Below, in pieces: positions 10,846 to 21,336 of a stretch of 64,000 nucleotides of DNA (position 1 is its first letter; each line of letters opens with the position of its first letter). Source of the stretch: Sparassis latifolia (lineage: Eukaryota; Basidiomycota; Agaricomycetes; Polyporales; Sparassidaceae). The translations under genes were made by a program, and so were the position numbers. Below the pieces are notes generated by a model that worked only from the letters and a program-made list of their open reading frames with translations, searched no databases and was not told the origin of the DNA. The stretch lies in contig CM031552.1 of the NCBI GenBank assembly GCA_018466975.1, positions 62,001-126,000 of the forward strand, in the 5' to 3' direction.

Positions 10846-12166
10846 ATGAGTGAGGCTCCGTACGTCGTCTTCGGGTACGGCTCCCTCATCTTCAAGGTGC
10901 GTCCGCACCGCTCGCGCCCAGCAGCATCGATGAGTCCGACTGCAGGTGTAGCCGCCACCACATGTCATAGCGCAAGGTCTGTGCCCCTCGACGCGTCTCC
11001 GAAGTCGGGATACAGCTGAAGCTGACGACTCCCGCGTCCAGTTCCCGGTTTCCTGAAAGGCTACGTCCGCCGTTTCGCGCAGAAATCGCACGACCACCGC
11101 GGGACGCCAGAGGTAGGCCCTCCCGCCTACTTCGTAGCTTCTTGACCTGACTGGAGATTTGGGACGCAGAACCCGGGGCGCGTCGTCACGCTCGTGCACG
11201 TCGAGGACTGGGAGGCGTTCTCGGGCTCGGTATGTCCCTCTCTACCAAGCAACTCTGCCGGCGTGCATAGCTGATTGCTGGGTATATGCGTACGAAGGAT
11301 CCGTTCCCGCACGATGACGTTGTCTGGGGTGCGTCCTCTGCCGTTCTGTGTTCACCGTGCGTGCGGGCGATGCTGAGCGCGCGGCGTGCTGCAAGGTATT
11401 GCGTACACCGTAGACCCGCTGTATGCGTCCGAGGTACGGGAGTACCTAGGTGTGCTGCTTGTTCAACTTTCCCCGCAGACAGTGCTCACACCTGCCCTCC
11501 AGATTACCGCGAGAAGGTGCGCGTACACCCCGTTGGACGAGCGTGGTTGATCTGATGAAGGGCCCTGCAGGACGGATACACGCTGGAGCAGCTCGACGTG
11601 CATGGCCTTGAGAATGGCGTAGAGAGAGTGGTGATACACAAGGTCCGTCAGTCATGGTCAGCATCCCCGCGCCCCCATGTGCTCATTCGTCCACTCCACA
11701 GGCCTACGTGCGTCCCCTCTCTGCATCTTCACCCTATCGTTTCTCACCATCAGAACCAGTGCTACGTCGGTCGCAACGACAACCCCTCCTTTAGTCCGTA
11801 TCTTGTACCCTGTTCTTCTCGTGATCCTCGAGCGCTGGCTAATTACCGCTGTCCCAGTTGGGTCCGAGCAGATCGACGCGCTAGCGGAGCGCATTTGGCG
11901 CTCCGTGGGCCCGTCGGGGCGCAACAAGGATTATCTGTATGAACTTGTCGCTGCAGTTCGCCGGCTCGCGCCCGAGTCGTATGATTCACATTTGTTTGCG
12001 CTTGAGGTGTGCTTCCGCTCCGCGCACGGTGTGCGCTTTGAATCGCGGCTGACAGCCTCGGTGTTCACAGTCGCGCTGTCGAGAGATGGATAGGACGAGG
12101 GGCGATAGCGGTGGGCTAGAATTCGCCGGGGGAGGTATTGAGACTCCTCTATCCGATAGAACTTAG
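10846..12166 (+). CDS. ChaC2-type glutathione-specific gamma-glutamylcyclotransferase
   Basis: Predicted cytosolic enzyme that cleaves glutathione to 5-oxoproline and cysteinyl-glycine. Spliced exons read VFGYGSLIFKPPPHVIAQ, VPGFLKGYVRRFAQKSHDH, NPGRVVTLVHVEDW, DPFPHDDVVWG, IAYTVDPLYASEVREYL, DYREKDGYTLEQLDVHGL, CYVGRNDNPSFS and SVGPSGRNKDYLYELVAAV. The YGSL substrate loop and the glutamate of DYREK, the usual catalytic position, are both present. Some exons are tiny; DYREK is encoded by an exon of about 14 nt. The C-terminus is uncertain. Removing an intron at about 12006-12070 gives LESRCREMDRTRG and a stop at 12164-12166. Reading straight through stops at 12093 instead. Confidence 0.85.
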
Positions 12167-13655
12167 ACGGATCCGGGTATCTAGAAATGTTCCTGGTGCG
12201 TCCCTTTCGTATCTAGGGAGGATTGTGCTCTACACGAACAGGCTTCCGGTAATAATTCTATTCTACAGCGATAATATACAGTTGGCGACTTCTCCAGTAT
12301 GCAAAGCTGTTCTTCTAAACTATCTGATCTGTCCCTGCGTGAAAATGCTTGCTCACGGTGTCAAAGCTGGGCTGGCGGCTGATGCCCTGGGCGCGATGTT
12401 TGGTCATGAAAGATTGAAAGCTACGTATCACAAGAACCCAGTGGCGCCCATGGGACAGAAGACAGAGCATTTAGACGAATGAGTTGGTACCGGTCTGCAT
12501 CTGTAGGTGGGTGCTCCAAACAGCCACTTTACTTGCGTTCATACGTTCTTCATTGTCATCTGACGATGCTGCCAGGGCTCACAGGTGGAACTCGTCCCGC
12601 CCCATTAACGCCAGGGTCAATCTAATGCAAGTGCGGTTCGGAACAAGGCCATATTTATCTTTCCCTCAGCACTTTCCCCTCAAAAACGCCACCGGCTAAA
12701 ACAAGAGTTGCATTGACGACGAGTTTGTAATAGAATACAGAAGACCCTTGGATTAGCGTGATCTCCAACGTCTGGAAGGATGCCCGATGTCAAGACTATG
12801 TGTTCGGAAGGGCAAGCATAACAGGTAGCATTCTCAACGTGAGGTGCGCAGTACTGCAGAGCTACGGTAGTCTGGCTGATATTCACGAGGTGCTGATTGG
12901 AGGCAGTTGAGCTATGGGTTACGTCGGATCTTCTTCAGACCGGCCATAATAACGCATCGCTTGGCAACAAAAGGTGGTTGGCCCACACGCCATGATCACC
13001 GGCGTGAAAACTGTATGTCGCCACCGCCGGCACAGAAGGTGAGTATCTGGTCCATCGTCATGGGTAAATAGCGCTGAGGTACGAGCTCAGTCAGGAAGCA
13101 CATACTGTATGCCGTTTGTCCAACTCGCTCCTTTGTCCGAGATCTCAGATGAAAGAACAGAAGGGGAAACACTTTCTTGAATTACCGGCCTCCGAATCAC
13201 TTAGGCCGCAGCATGTTCCAGAGAGGACTTGTCGTCAGATGAGTCCGCAGCTTGGGTAACCCGAGTACCAGTCATCTCTTTGGATCGGCGTCAGGGAGTA
13301 AACCAAGAAGTCGACCATCTATCAATTTACTCCTTGAGGTCTTAAAAATCTCAGCACTTGCGGTAAGCTTCATACTACGTGAGTACAGAAAAGCTGCTTG
13401 GGTCGTAATCGCGCATAGTTTCGGTTCATCTAACCTTTCACGCCAGCTCTAGGCGGAGCCTGCGTATGTGCCCTTACATCGGGACAGATTGCGCCGTGAG
13501 TTATGACCGCAAAATATGCCTGTTCAAAAATTCCTTGCGTGTAAGGAGTAATGCCGCAAATGAATTGTGTAAGGAGTAATGCCGCAAATGAATATGCTAC
13601 AATCTAGTGTCAAATGGGCGATCTATGCCAGACTTGCGCAAAGCACGAGAAGGCG
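12167..13655. other. intergenic region of about 1.5 kb
   Basis: I recognise no gene. Short frames here have no domain-like content. It contains a 28-bp tandem duplication near its right end and lies between convergent genes. Confidence 0.5.
13539..13593 (+). repeat. tandem duplication of a 28-bp unit
   Basis: Two adjacent, essentially identical copies of a unit beginning GTGTAAGGAGTAATGCCGCA occupy 13539-13566 and 13567-13593, just 3' of the DUF21-CBS gene. Confidence 0.85.
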
Positions 13656-15991
13656 CTATACAACTCCAGAGGTCGTGCCACCAATATTTTTGCCTTCAGT
13701 AGCGCGGTCCCAATCCATACTCGACTGGCGACTGGGACCGAGGAGCGTGATGTCATTTGTCGGCGACAAGGCCGACATTGAAAGTGCAGTCCCGCGGTTT
13801 AAGTGATATTCCACAATTCTACAAGAGACAATGCGTGTCAGTGGAAATGGACCGCGCAATTGCCACACTCACCCACGCATCACCGCCAAATCGAACGAAC
13901 GCTTAGCACGTCGCTTGCTGTGGTTATCTTCGTAACGGTCTGTCTCGTCCACGATCTCAGTCGACAATATTTCCTACGCGAAAGAGCAATAAGACACGTT
14001 AATGACTACATAAGACTATCGACGGACCTCAATAACATCTGGAGATATTGCTATCAGTAGACGCCTCGTTCAACGCGGTGGTTGCGAACCTTCTAAAGTG
14101 AGAACACCTAGTGCCCCGCCTTCCTTGCCGGGGGTGTTACTCAGTAGTAACAGATGTGCACGACCGATTTGGCTGCGTGAAACGTGCCAACAGAGTAGAA
14201 GTTCGTCAGGAAAGTGTCGAGAGAATAAGCAAGGCATTAGCTAAACGTACAAATAATCCAACGCCCGAAAACAGTCGATAGATGGATGTGCTTCCGGAAG
14301 GATAGACAGAGGGAAGCTGGATGCAGGAAGTGCTTCCGAAGGATCATAAGTGGAGAGCTAAGCTCGACGAATGCGCATCAGACAAATCAGTGAGATTGTT
14401 ATCATGCATCAACATTACATTCTTCACGAGCAGCAGCCCCATGAACGCCATGGGTTTCCCGGGATAGTACACAGGTATGCGTGAATATCCGCTTCGAAGT
14501 CTGCAGTTTCGCGTCAGATTATAGACATCTATTTGGCGAAGAGTTGCAACAGACAGTTGATTGACAGTCTGGTGATCAAGGACCGTGTCCCCGCTGATTG
14601 CTACGACGTCCTGATGATCCAAGTGAGAAGGCGGCTGACCCATTGAAATATTACTTGGTGATGCCTGAACTACACTTACCGCCATAGGTGTCATCAACTC
14701 TTCCACTTTCTTGTTGCTCAGCTCTAATACCCCATTCAAGATCCTCCACTCATCATCCTTCAGGGGCTCCTTACCCTGACGATGCAGCGCCAAAAGAGAC
14801 CTGAATTATAGGCGACGCAGTGAGTAGACAAATGAATTCTGGAGGCGCGATTACATGCTTGAGTTCAGCCTTCTTGTAGGTGTGCAATTCTGCTTCGCCA
14901 AGAACACGATCGAGCAGCCGCGCGACCGGGTAGGCGACTGGCGCTGAGATTGTGTTCATTGTAAGCGAGGACGCCATCCCTGAGGAGTGAGCATACCACT
15001 CACCTAAGAGATACATCATCACCAGAACCATGGGCGCACACTTCGCACCAATCGAGAGCCCATACCGGACACAGACAGCTTGTGGTATGATTCTGTACGT
15101 GTAAGAAGGATAGTCGGAACAACGTGCCGTTCGAAAATCTGATGGGACGTACTCGCTATTCAAAAGTCCACATCGGGGGGATCGTCAGGAAGACGAAAGG
15201 GTTACTTTTCCATACCACATACCCGAATATGACTGCAAGATAAAGATAGACAGCGTCAGTTCACATGGATAGAACACAGGTATGGGAACGCAGTTTGCAC
15301 GGCTCACCAATTGTTGTAGTAGATATGATTACGGCCGCGAGACCTCCACCGAGCTGAGACAAGACGGTCTTTATAAGCACAAAAAGTGTTGAGCTTGACA
15401 CTTACGGCACTATCGAGGAAGACCGGGAGACTTTCGTTTACAATCTGATGGTATTTGACTCATGGGACAAGTCAAGGTACTCAGAAGTATTTGCACTCAC
15501 TACATTACTGAGCAACAAAACCTACACAACAGTCAGTAAATCACCATTTCTACCAGACATGGACGCACCACGAGCACCCAATGGCGGCCATACGAAAGGA
15601 GACTCAAAACTTGACGAGACGTGCGCTCATGAAGTAGCTAAGAGAGAGACATAGTAAGACATATAAGTACCTTTTCGTGCATTGGCCCGTTCCTCTAGAT
15701 CATCGGATGACGCAGCTAATACACGAAGATGGAGGTCATCTAGTCCCATCAACGCTAGAGTCAACCTGCAGCAAGATCAATCCAAATACTAAGATCAATA
15801 TTTTACGCGTCGGGGTTTTCAAAGTGGACGCACCCAGCGAATACACCGCCAGCTAGGACTAGTCCAGAGCTAACGATAAGTTTATACCAGAAGACGGGAG
15901 ACCACCCAGGATCATTCTCCACAAAGTCACTGATCACAGAAACGGGCGCAGCAATGACAGCCTGGAGAAGGGATAGGACGACACGGAGCAT
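13656..15991 (-). CDS. MAM3: CNNM/Mam3-like DUF21 plus CBS-pair membrane protein
   Basis: Predicted endomembrane protein of the CNNM/CorC family; yeast Mam3 is vacuolar and affects metal tolerance. The start at 15991 gives a short signal-like leader, then [20 protein letters not shown] and, across an intron, [20 protein letters not shown], the DUF21 hallmark. [27 protein letters not shown] and [17 protein letters not shown] follow. The CBS pair starts after [10 protein letters not shown], with [27 protein letters not shown] and [19 protein letters not shown]. It continues as [38 protein letters not shown] and [21 protein letters not shown] spacer rich in S, Q and H between EELMTPM and the first CBS strand is probably partly intron. 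The tail ends GGTTSGVV at 13656. All exons stay in frame. Confidence 0.85.
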
Positions 15992-16346
15992 CTCTAAGAG
16001 ATGATAACAGTGCGACCTTTCGTCGCCGGGAAGGCGAATCTCGACTGATATCCATGGGTGGGATGTCACCCGAGTGGATGGGAGAATGGCGGGAGATTAG
16101 CTATTTGTCGGTATTACCTCAATACCCCGTAGGAACTTCGCACAAAGACGAGAAACGAACGTCTTCGGCGAATACCATGAGCACGAATCTGATATGCATG
16201 AAGCGGCATACACAATGCCGATGTCTGAGGGATTTACGAGAGGTCACATGCACAAAACATTATGGACGGCCAATTTTGCGCATTACGGATACAGCTTGGT
16301 CGGTCAACTGTCTGGAGAGTTTTTCTGCGATGTGATGCTCGAGATG
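15992..16346. other. short intergenic region between two minus-strand genes
   Basis: No gene seen. It holds the 3' UTR of COQ2 and the promoter of the DUF21-CBS gene. Confidence 0.5.
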
Positions 16347-17702
16347 TCATGACGACATCCCTGACATTAGGGAGATGTAATCGGCCAGTGCTCCCATCCA
16401 CACCCAGAAGCCAGACCAACCGCATCCGACAAATCCCTTCCAGCAACTGGAATGGTCATCGAAATCTGTCCGTATGAGTACTCGAGCAAGCTGAAGCGCT
16501 GCTAGACCAGTTCCCGTATAGAAGAGCGGACCGTGATCGTTCATGTAACCAGCGAAGGTTATCAACGACAACGTAGAAGTCGAAAGAGCGCCAAGAATCG
16601 GGCGAGTGTTTTCGCCGAATAGCAGAGCAGTCGAACGGATTCCCACCCGAACGTCATCGGTCTTGTCCTAGACAAGATTCGTAAACATTGGTCTTCTTCA
16701 GGAAAACGCAAGCTCACCTGATGCGCATAAATACTATCATATACAAGTGTCCAACAGATACCTCCAGCGTACAGGGGTAGACAAACACTCCAATTTACCG
16801 AGCCTGCAACAGCAGACCAGCCGAGAAGTGCTCCCCAGTTGAACGCAAGTCCTGAACACGTGGATAATAGATAGGCCCAAGTGAATTGTTGCACAAACTT
16901 ACCCAGAACAGCTTGCGGCCAGTATGTGACGCGTTTCATGAACGGGTATACGCAGACTACAGACAAGGAGGAAGCACCGAGTAAAATGCTGCCATTTACG
17001 CGTCAACACAATGGGTGCGGCGAAGTGCAAACGTAACATACCTGTACCAATTCAGCTGCGTCAGTACTGCCAGACCTGCGGAGAGCTGCAGACCTAAGAA
17101 CCCGACGGCTTGAGACGTGGAAATAGCACCGTTGGCCAAGGGTCGCTCCTTCGTCCTAGCTTGCTCATAGTCGGCACACAGGATTTGAGCGCCAATATCA
17201 ATATGTCTCACCAACAGCCTTGTCCAGATGTCTATCCCACATGTCATTGATTGTACACCCTGCACCTCTCATGATGATCGCTCCAACTCCAAACAAACTG
17301 ATATACCAGAGAGGCGTTGTAACCGGAGTCTCGAGAGCATAAGATGCCATTGTGATCGACCATGCTAAACATTACATTGAATTGCTCGGTTCAACGCGTA
17401 TATCTGTAACGGGGAGAATACGACAAACCGCAAGGATAGAACAGTAGCAACGTCCCAATAGGTTTATCCGCACGGGCTAGACGTAGGTATGGCTGTAATC
17501 TGGTGGGTGCATGGTTCAACCAAGTTTTCCCAGGTGGAGACGACAACGTCCCATTTTGACGGACGCCTGCACAGAGAGATTGTGATCCACAGGCAATGCA
17601 TTCTGTGACAGCCTGAATTCCTGTGTATCTGACCCGGTGCCGCAACCTTAGAGGATGAAGAGACCTTGCCGACCGCCATGCATGAACAGAGTTCCAGTAC
17701 AT
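16347..17702 (-). CDS. COQ2: 4-hydroxybenzoate polyprenyltransferase, mitochondrial (ubiquinone biosynthesis)
   Basis: UbiA-type prenyltransferase of the mitochondrial inner membrane that attaches the polyprenyl tail to 4-hydroxybenzoate in coenzyme Q synthesis. The N-terminus (from the ATG at 17700-17702) is arginine-rich, with [18 protein letters not shown], like a mitochondrial presequence. [17 protein letters not shown] and [20 protein letters not shown] follow; NDMWDRHLD is the first Asp-rich prenyl diphosphate site. Next is [20 protein letters not shown]. The second Asp-rich site, YDSIYAHQ then [19 protein letters not shown], is split by an intron of about 55 nt. The C-terminus reads [20 protein letters not shown]. 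Length and motif order match COQ2. It lies 196 bp from the Rho-GDI gene and is transcribed in the same direction. Confidence 0.9.
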
Positions 17703-17898
17703 GTTTCGGAGAATGCCGTTCGCGCTAGCACTACGTGATATTTACCTTGCGCTACATTACAGTACAACCCGAGATCCATCCTAGTTTCGGACCACGTATG
17801 AGGGGGCAGAAATGAGACGCGATTATGCAGACGAGAAGTACAGATGCAACAGAAGTGGGAGCTGTGACCGTAGCAGGAAACCGGATACACTGTACAAT

Positions 17899-18912
17899 TT
17901 ACCATTCCTTTCCGAGCTTGAACGACCACTCCCAGTCTGGCGGAGAATGAGTGCCAGAGACAGAATTGACACGAAAACACGCCACACGCACCAGCAAAAA
18001 CTTCTCCATCGTCGTCAACCACTCTACTCCGAACATGGTAGGAGCCCGAGCGCGCGAGCATTCCGGAAGGTGACTCCTCAGGATCGAAGTTCTTAGTATA
18101 CGCGCTACCATCAGGCTTCGGGCCGTAAGATCCAAGCATCTGCTCCAGCTTGTCGACTAGTGAAACATTCCTTCCGTCACAGCAGCGTCGTCAAAGGTTA
18201 GAGACACACGTGCCTTTCATGCCCGCTCGTTTAACGACCTGAATATACCGAACGCCCTGTAATTCATATCGGACATTCAGTATTGGTCGCCATGATTCGA
18301 CCAAGTAATTGCCTACCGAGATGATCGAATGGTTGACCTTGAAGGTGATACGAACGCTGCCGGTGCGCAAGTCAGCAAGGAGCGAACGCATCGAGAAGTC
18401 ACCTTACTTATACTCGACACCTTCCTTGATGGTGATAGAGTTCTTGCTTGCGTTCGCGAGGTCGGCAGGGCTCTGGATGTTCATGGTGATCTTCTTGCCA
18501 GGCGGTAGTGTCGGAGAAGCCAGCTCCAGCGTTAGGACGGTGACCTGACATCGTAACATCAGGTGTCTAGACAACTGTGTAGTGAATGATTAAGACTCGT
18601 ACCTTCGGTCCAGTAGCAGAAGCAGAAGAGGCACCCGGCACAATGCCCAGGCTGGCCTTCCACCGGGCCAAACTCTCATCCTCAGCATCGAGTTTGGCAT
18701 ACTCGTCAACCGACTTGGCTGCAGTAGGCTTGTACCCTAACCAAAAGAATTGATGAGTTCCAGCGGGAGCAAGTTGATACGTTGCTACGATGCAATACCA
18801 GGAGTGGTGGTTGGGGCCAAATCGTCCTCTTCGTGTTGCTGCATACGTGACATCCACAATTAGCATTTAGTATGCAAGCGCCAGGCAACGAACTGACTTC
18901 AGCAGCGGACAT
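17899..18912 (-). CDS. RDI1: Rho GDP-dissociation inhibitor
   Basis: Cytosolic chaperone that extracts prenylated Rho GTPases from membranes. The start at 18912 encodes MSAAE. Splicing then gives QHEEDDLAPTTTP, GYKPTAAKSVDEYAKLDAED, ESLARWKASLGIVPG and GITFKVNHSIIS-type text. The rest reads GVRYIQVVKRAGMK, MLGSYGPKPDGSAYTKNF, EESPSGMLARSGSYHVRSRV and VDDDGE, with the terminal WEWSFKLGKEW. These match the two helical arms and the immunoglobulin-like prenyl-binding domain. Expected length is about 200 residues. Six or so introns; all checked junctions keep frame. Confidence 0.92.
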
Positions 18913-19429
18913 AGCTTACTTAGACGGTGGTCAAGGGTTGGATATCGAGTGGTGAGGACAACAAGCTCTGGAGGCCAGCTGTGCATTGCTCTGAAGTAGT
19001 TGGATCAATCGATTTCGCACGGATGCTTTACGGTAGCTTCCGAGCTGCAACAAGCGCCCGGATGGGCTCGTGCAGTGCTTGTGCTTGGAAATTTGACGGT
19101 ATCGGCACAACAAAATAGCACTGCTCAGATGCACTGGTATGTACTGGAGTATTTGAAGAAATCCCAGGAATCTCAAGCGAACACGGCCTGATCTTGCCAA
19201 GCTGCGATGCGAATAAAATTCCGGAAGTCTGAGGCTGCGAGACAACCACAGATATCGCAGCTACCGTGGTGGGACACGACATGACATTTTGGAGGCAAGC
19301 AATCGTAACCTAATGCATATACAATGCATATAGCATGTGAGAACGAGAGCAACGCAGGCAGAAAATAGAACCGAAGATCGAGCCGTTCTGGCTCTTGCCA
19401 TGTAGATGGGAGTTAGGATGCCTCAAATT
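18913..19429. other. intergenic region between two minus-strand genes
   Basis: No gene recognised. It contains the Rho-GDI promoter and the 3' UTR of the CCCH protein gene. TGCATATAnnATGCATATA-like short repeats occur near 19310-19335. Confidence 0.5.
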
Positions 19430-21336
19430 TCATACTGTTTGATTCTCCCCCATACCAGCGGGATGATGCATTCCATCTGGGCAGAGAAAAGTGAGTACAA
19501 CGGTGGAAATTAATTATGCAAGGGTACCGACCGCCTTTAAACCAGCATTTTCCTTTGCTCAGGTGGAAACATCTCGCACCGCTGGGACAAAAATGACCCT
19601 GCAATCATGAGGGATCAAGGGCACGATTCGTACGAAGTGACATATGATCACCTACCCAGCAGCATTTATCACCGTATGGGCAGTCCAGACCTGCAGAATG
19701 TCTAAATCGTTGTCGTGTGGACCTCATACCGGGACGTACCGTTCTTAAGATAGTTACAAGGAGCCTTCTTTGCGTTCTTCGCCAGGATGTCCAGTTGTTC
19801 AGGGGTGAGAGCCCATTCGTGCGAATACTTGCAGTTGGACTGGAGAGATGTCATATGAAGTTCATCTCGAAGTGCGAAGAGCTGCTACTCACTCCCTTGG
19901 AACATGTCATCAAATAGTGCTCGTTGCATGGTGGGGGAGACTCTAAGGAGGAATAATGAGTGTTGTATATTTTCTGATAATGGCAGATGCGGAGCCTACG
20001 TTTATGCAGCGGCTGAGGCCATACGTGATCAATTGCAATATTTGTTATATTAGTTATCGACTCGCCTTGGTCGGGTCGATAGGTCTGCAGGCGGTTCGCA
20101 TCGGGGCAGTCGTGGAGGACTGCGTCTCAGACTGGGGGCTGATAAGGCCTCCATTAGTGGTGACAGTGCTGCTCAAACCAGTCAGAGGAATCGGGCCAGG
20201 CCGTCGCTGCCACGGAAGCGCTTGGCGAATCATGAACAGTCCGTCGACCTGCATGGACGGTACCGCAAATTGCTGCACTTCCTCTGCAGTCTGGGTCCCG
20301 ACTTGAAGTATTACAAGTTTCCCGATCAGCTCTTCACTTTCAAGTGCTTTAAGAGTGGATATGTAACTATCGTCCTGACTTCCTATGAAAGACGGAAATT
20401 ACATGAAGTAATACAGAGTCAAACGATTCGAGATGCACTCACCCCCGAAGAACACTCGGAGTGTCTGAGGTAGGCGCGAGCACGTCTCTAAATATTCTAT
20501 GAAAGAAGTATGAACAAGGTCTACAGTGGATTATGATGCATACAAACCCTTTATCTTGACGTCGACGTCATCCTTTCCCTGGCCGATATCGACCAGCAGG
20601 AAACGTGGAGAAGCCTGGCTAAGGCCAGACAAGAATCCCTCAAGCTGATCGGCGGTGCATAAAGCCTCACCAAGCACCAGGTTTAGAAGCCGCCGTTTAT
20701 TAAAGTAGATGGTGACCCAAAAAGAAAGCCGTCCGAAGACCTGTACCTCCTCCTGAGAGAGATATTCGGCGATTTTCTTGGTTAGCTCTTGTGCTGCTTG
20801 TCGACCTCCTTGCTGGCCCTGTGCCAGCAGAGATTGACTAAATATATTTGCGTTCCCGTCGAGGACGCAGAGAATGAGTGGATCTAGGTTCTGTAGGGTC
20901 CGTTGTAAGACTGTCTTCGAGGACCTGAGATTAACTGACGTTGAGGATACCCAAAGAGGATATCTGACGATTAAGCGTTGCGAGTTGCGCGTTATGCGCC
21001 TTTCGATCGCGGTCTGCAAGGTCAACCACGGTAGAATGCGCCTGCTTCCAGACGGAGAGCTCGAGCTCGAGCTCAGTCACTCGAGTCTCAAGCTCTCCAT
21101 TCCTCTTGACCGTAGCGGTAGAAAGGTCTACGAGAAAAAACGGACACAGATACTGAGAGCTCGTACTAGATCCCCGACTGAACGTGTAACACGTACCGAG
21201 GAGTCGTGTAAGAGCCTCATCCCTGTTGCACAACACCCATAGAATGGAATGGGATGATTTTCAGCACCTGGTGTCAACCGTGCAGAAGGACATACCACAG
21301 CTGCTTGTTCACATCCCCCGCGGAGGGTGCCGCCAT
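19430..21336 (-). CDS. CCCH zinc-finger protein with N-terminal coiled coil and conserved central domain
   Basis: Probable RNA- or nucleic acid-binding protein seen in many basidiomycetes; I do not know its function. The start at 21336 encodes MAAPSAGDVNKQLW, and small exons add DEALTRLLDLSTATVKRNG. A coiled coil with ELETRVTELELELSVWKQAH follows. The central globular domain includes LDPLILCVLDGNANIFSQ, AAQELTKKIAEYLSQEEV and SQASPRFLLVDIGQGKDDVD, then after introns DDSYISTLKALESEELIGKL and SMQVDGLFM. The C-terminus has three zinc-binding clusters: CNEHYLMTC-SKGSNCKYSH, CNYLKNGLDCPYGDKCCWGH and CPSGARCFHLSKGKCWFKG with a following MHHP. The second fits C-x8-C-x5-C-x3-H. The stop is at 19430-19432, after ENQTV. 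Confidence 0.82.

Noticed and set aside
14344..16069. Idea that the DUF21 and CBS pieces are separate broken genes
   Set aside because: The exons lie in the correct order on one strand with small introns and join into one full-length CNNM-type protein.
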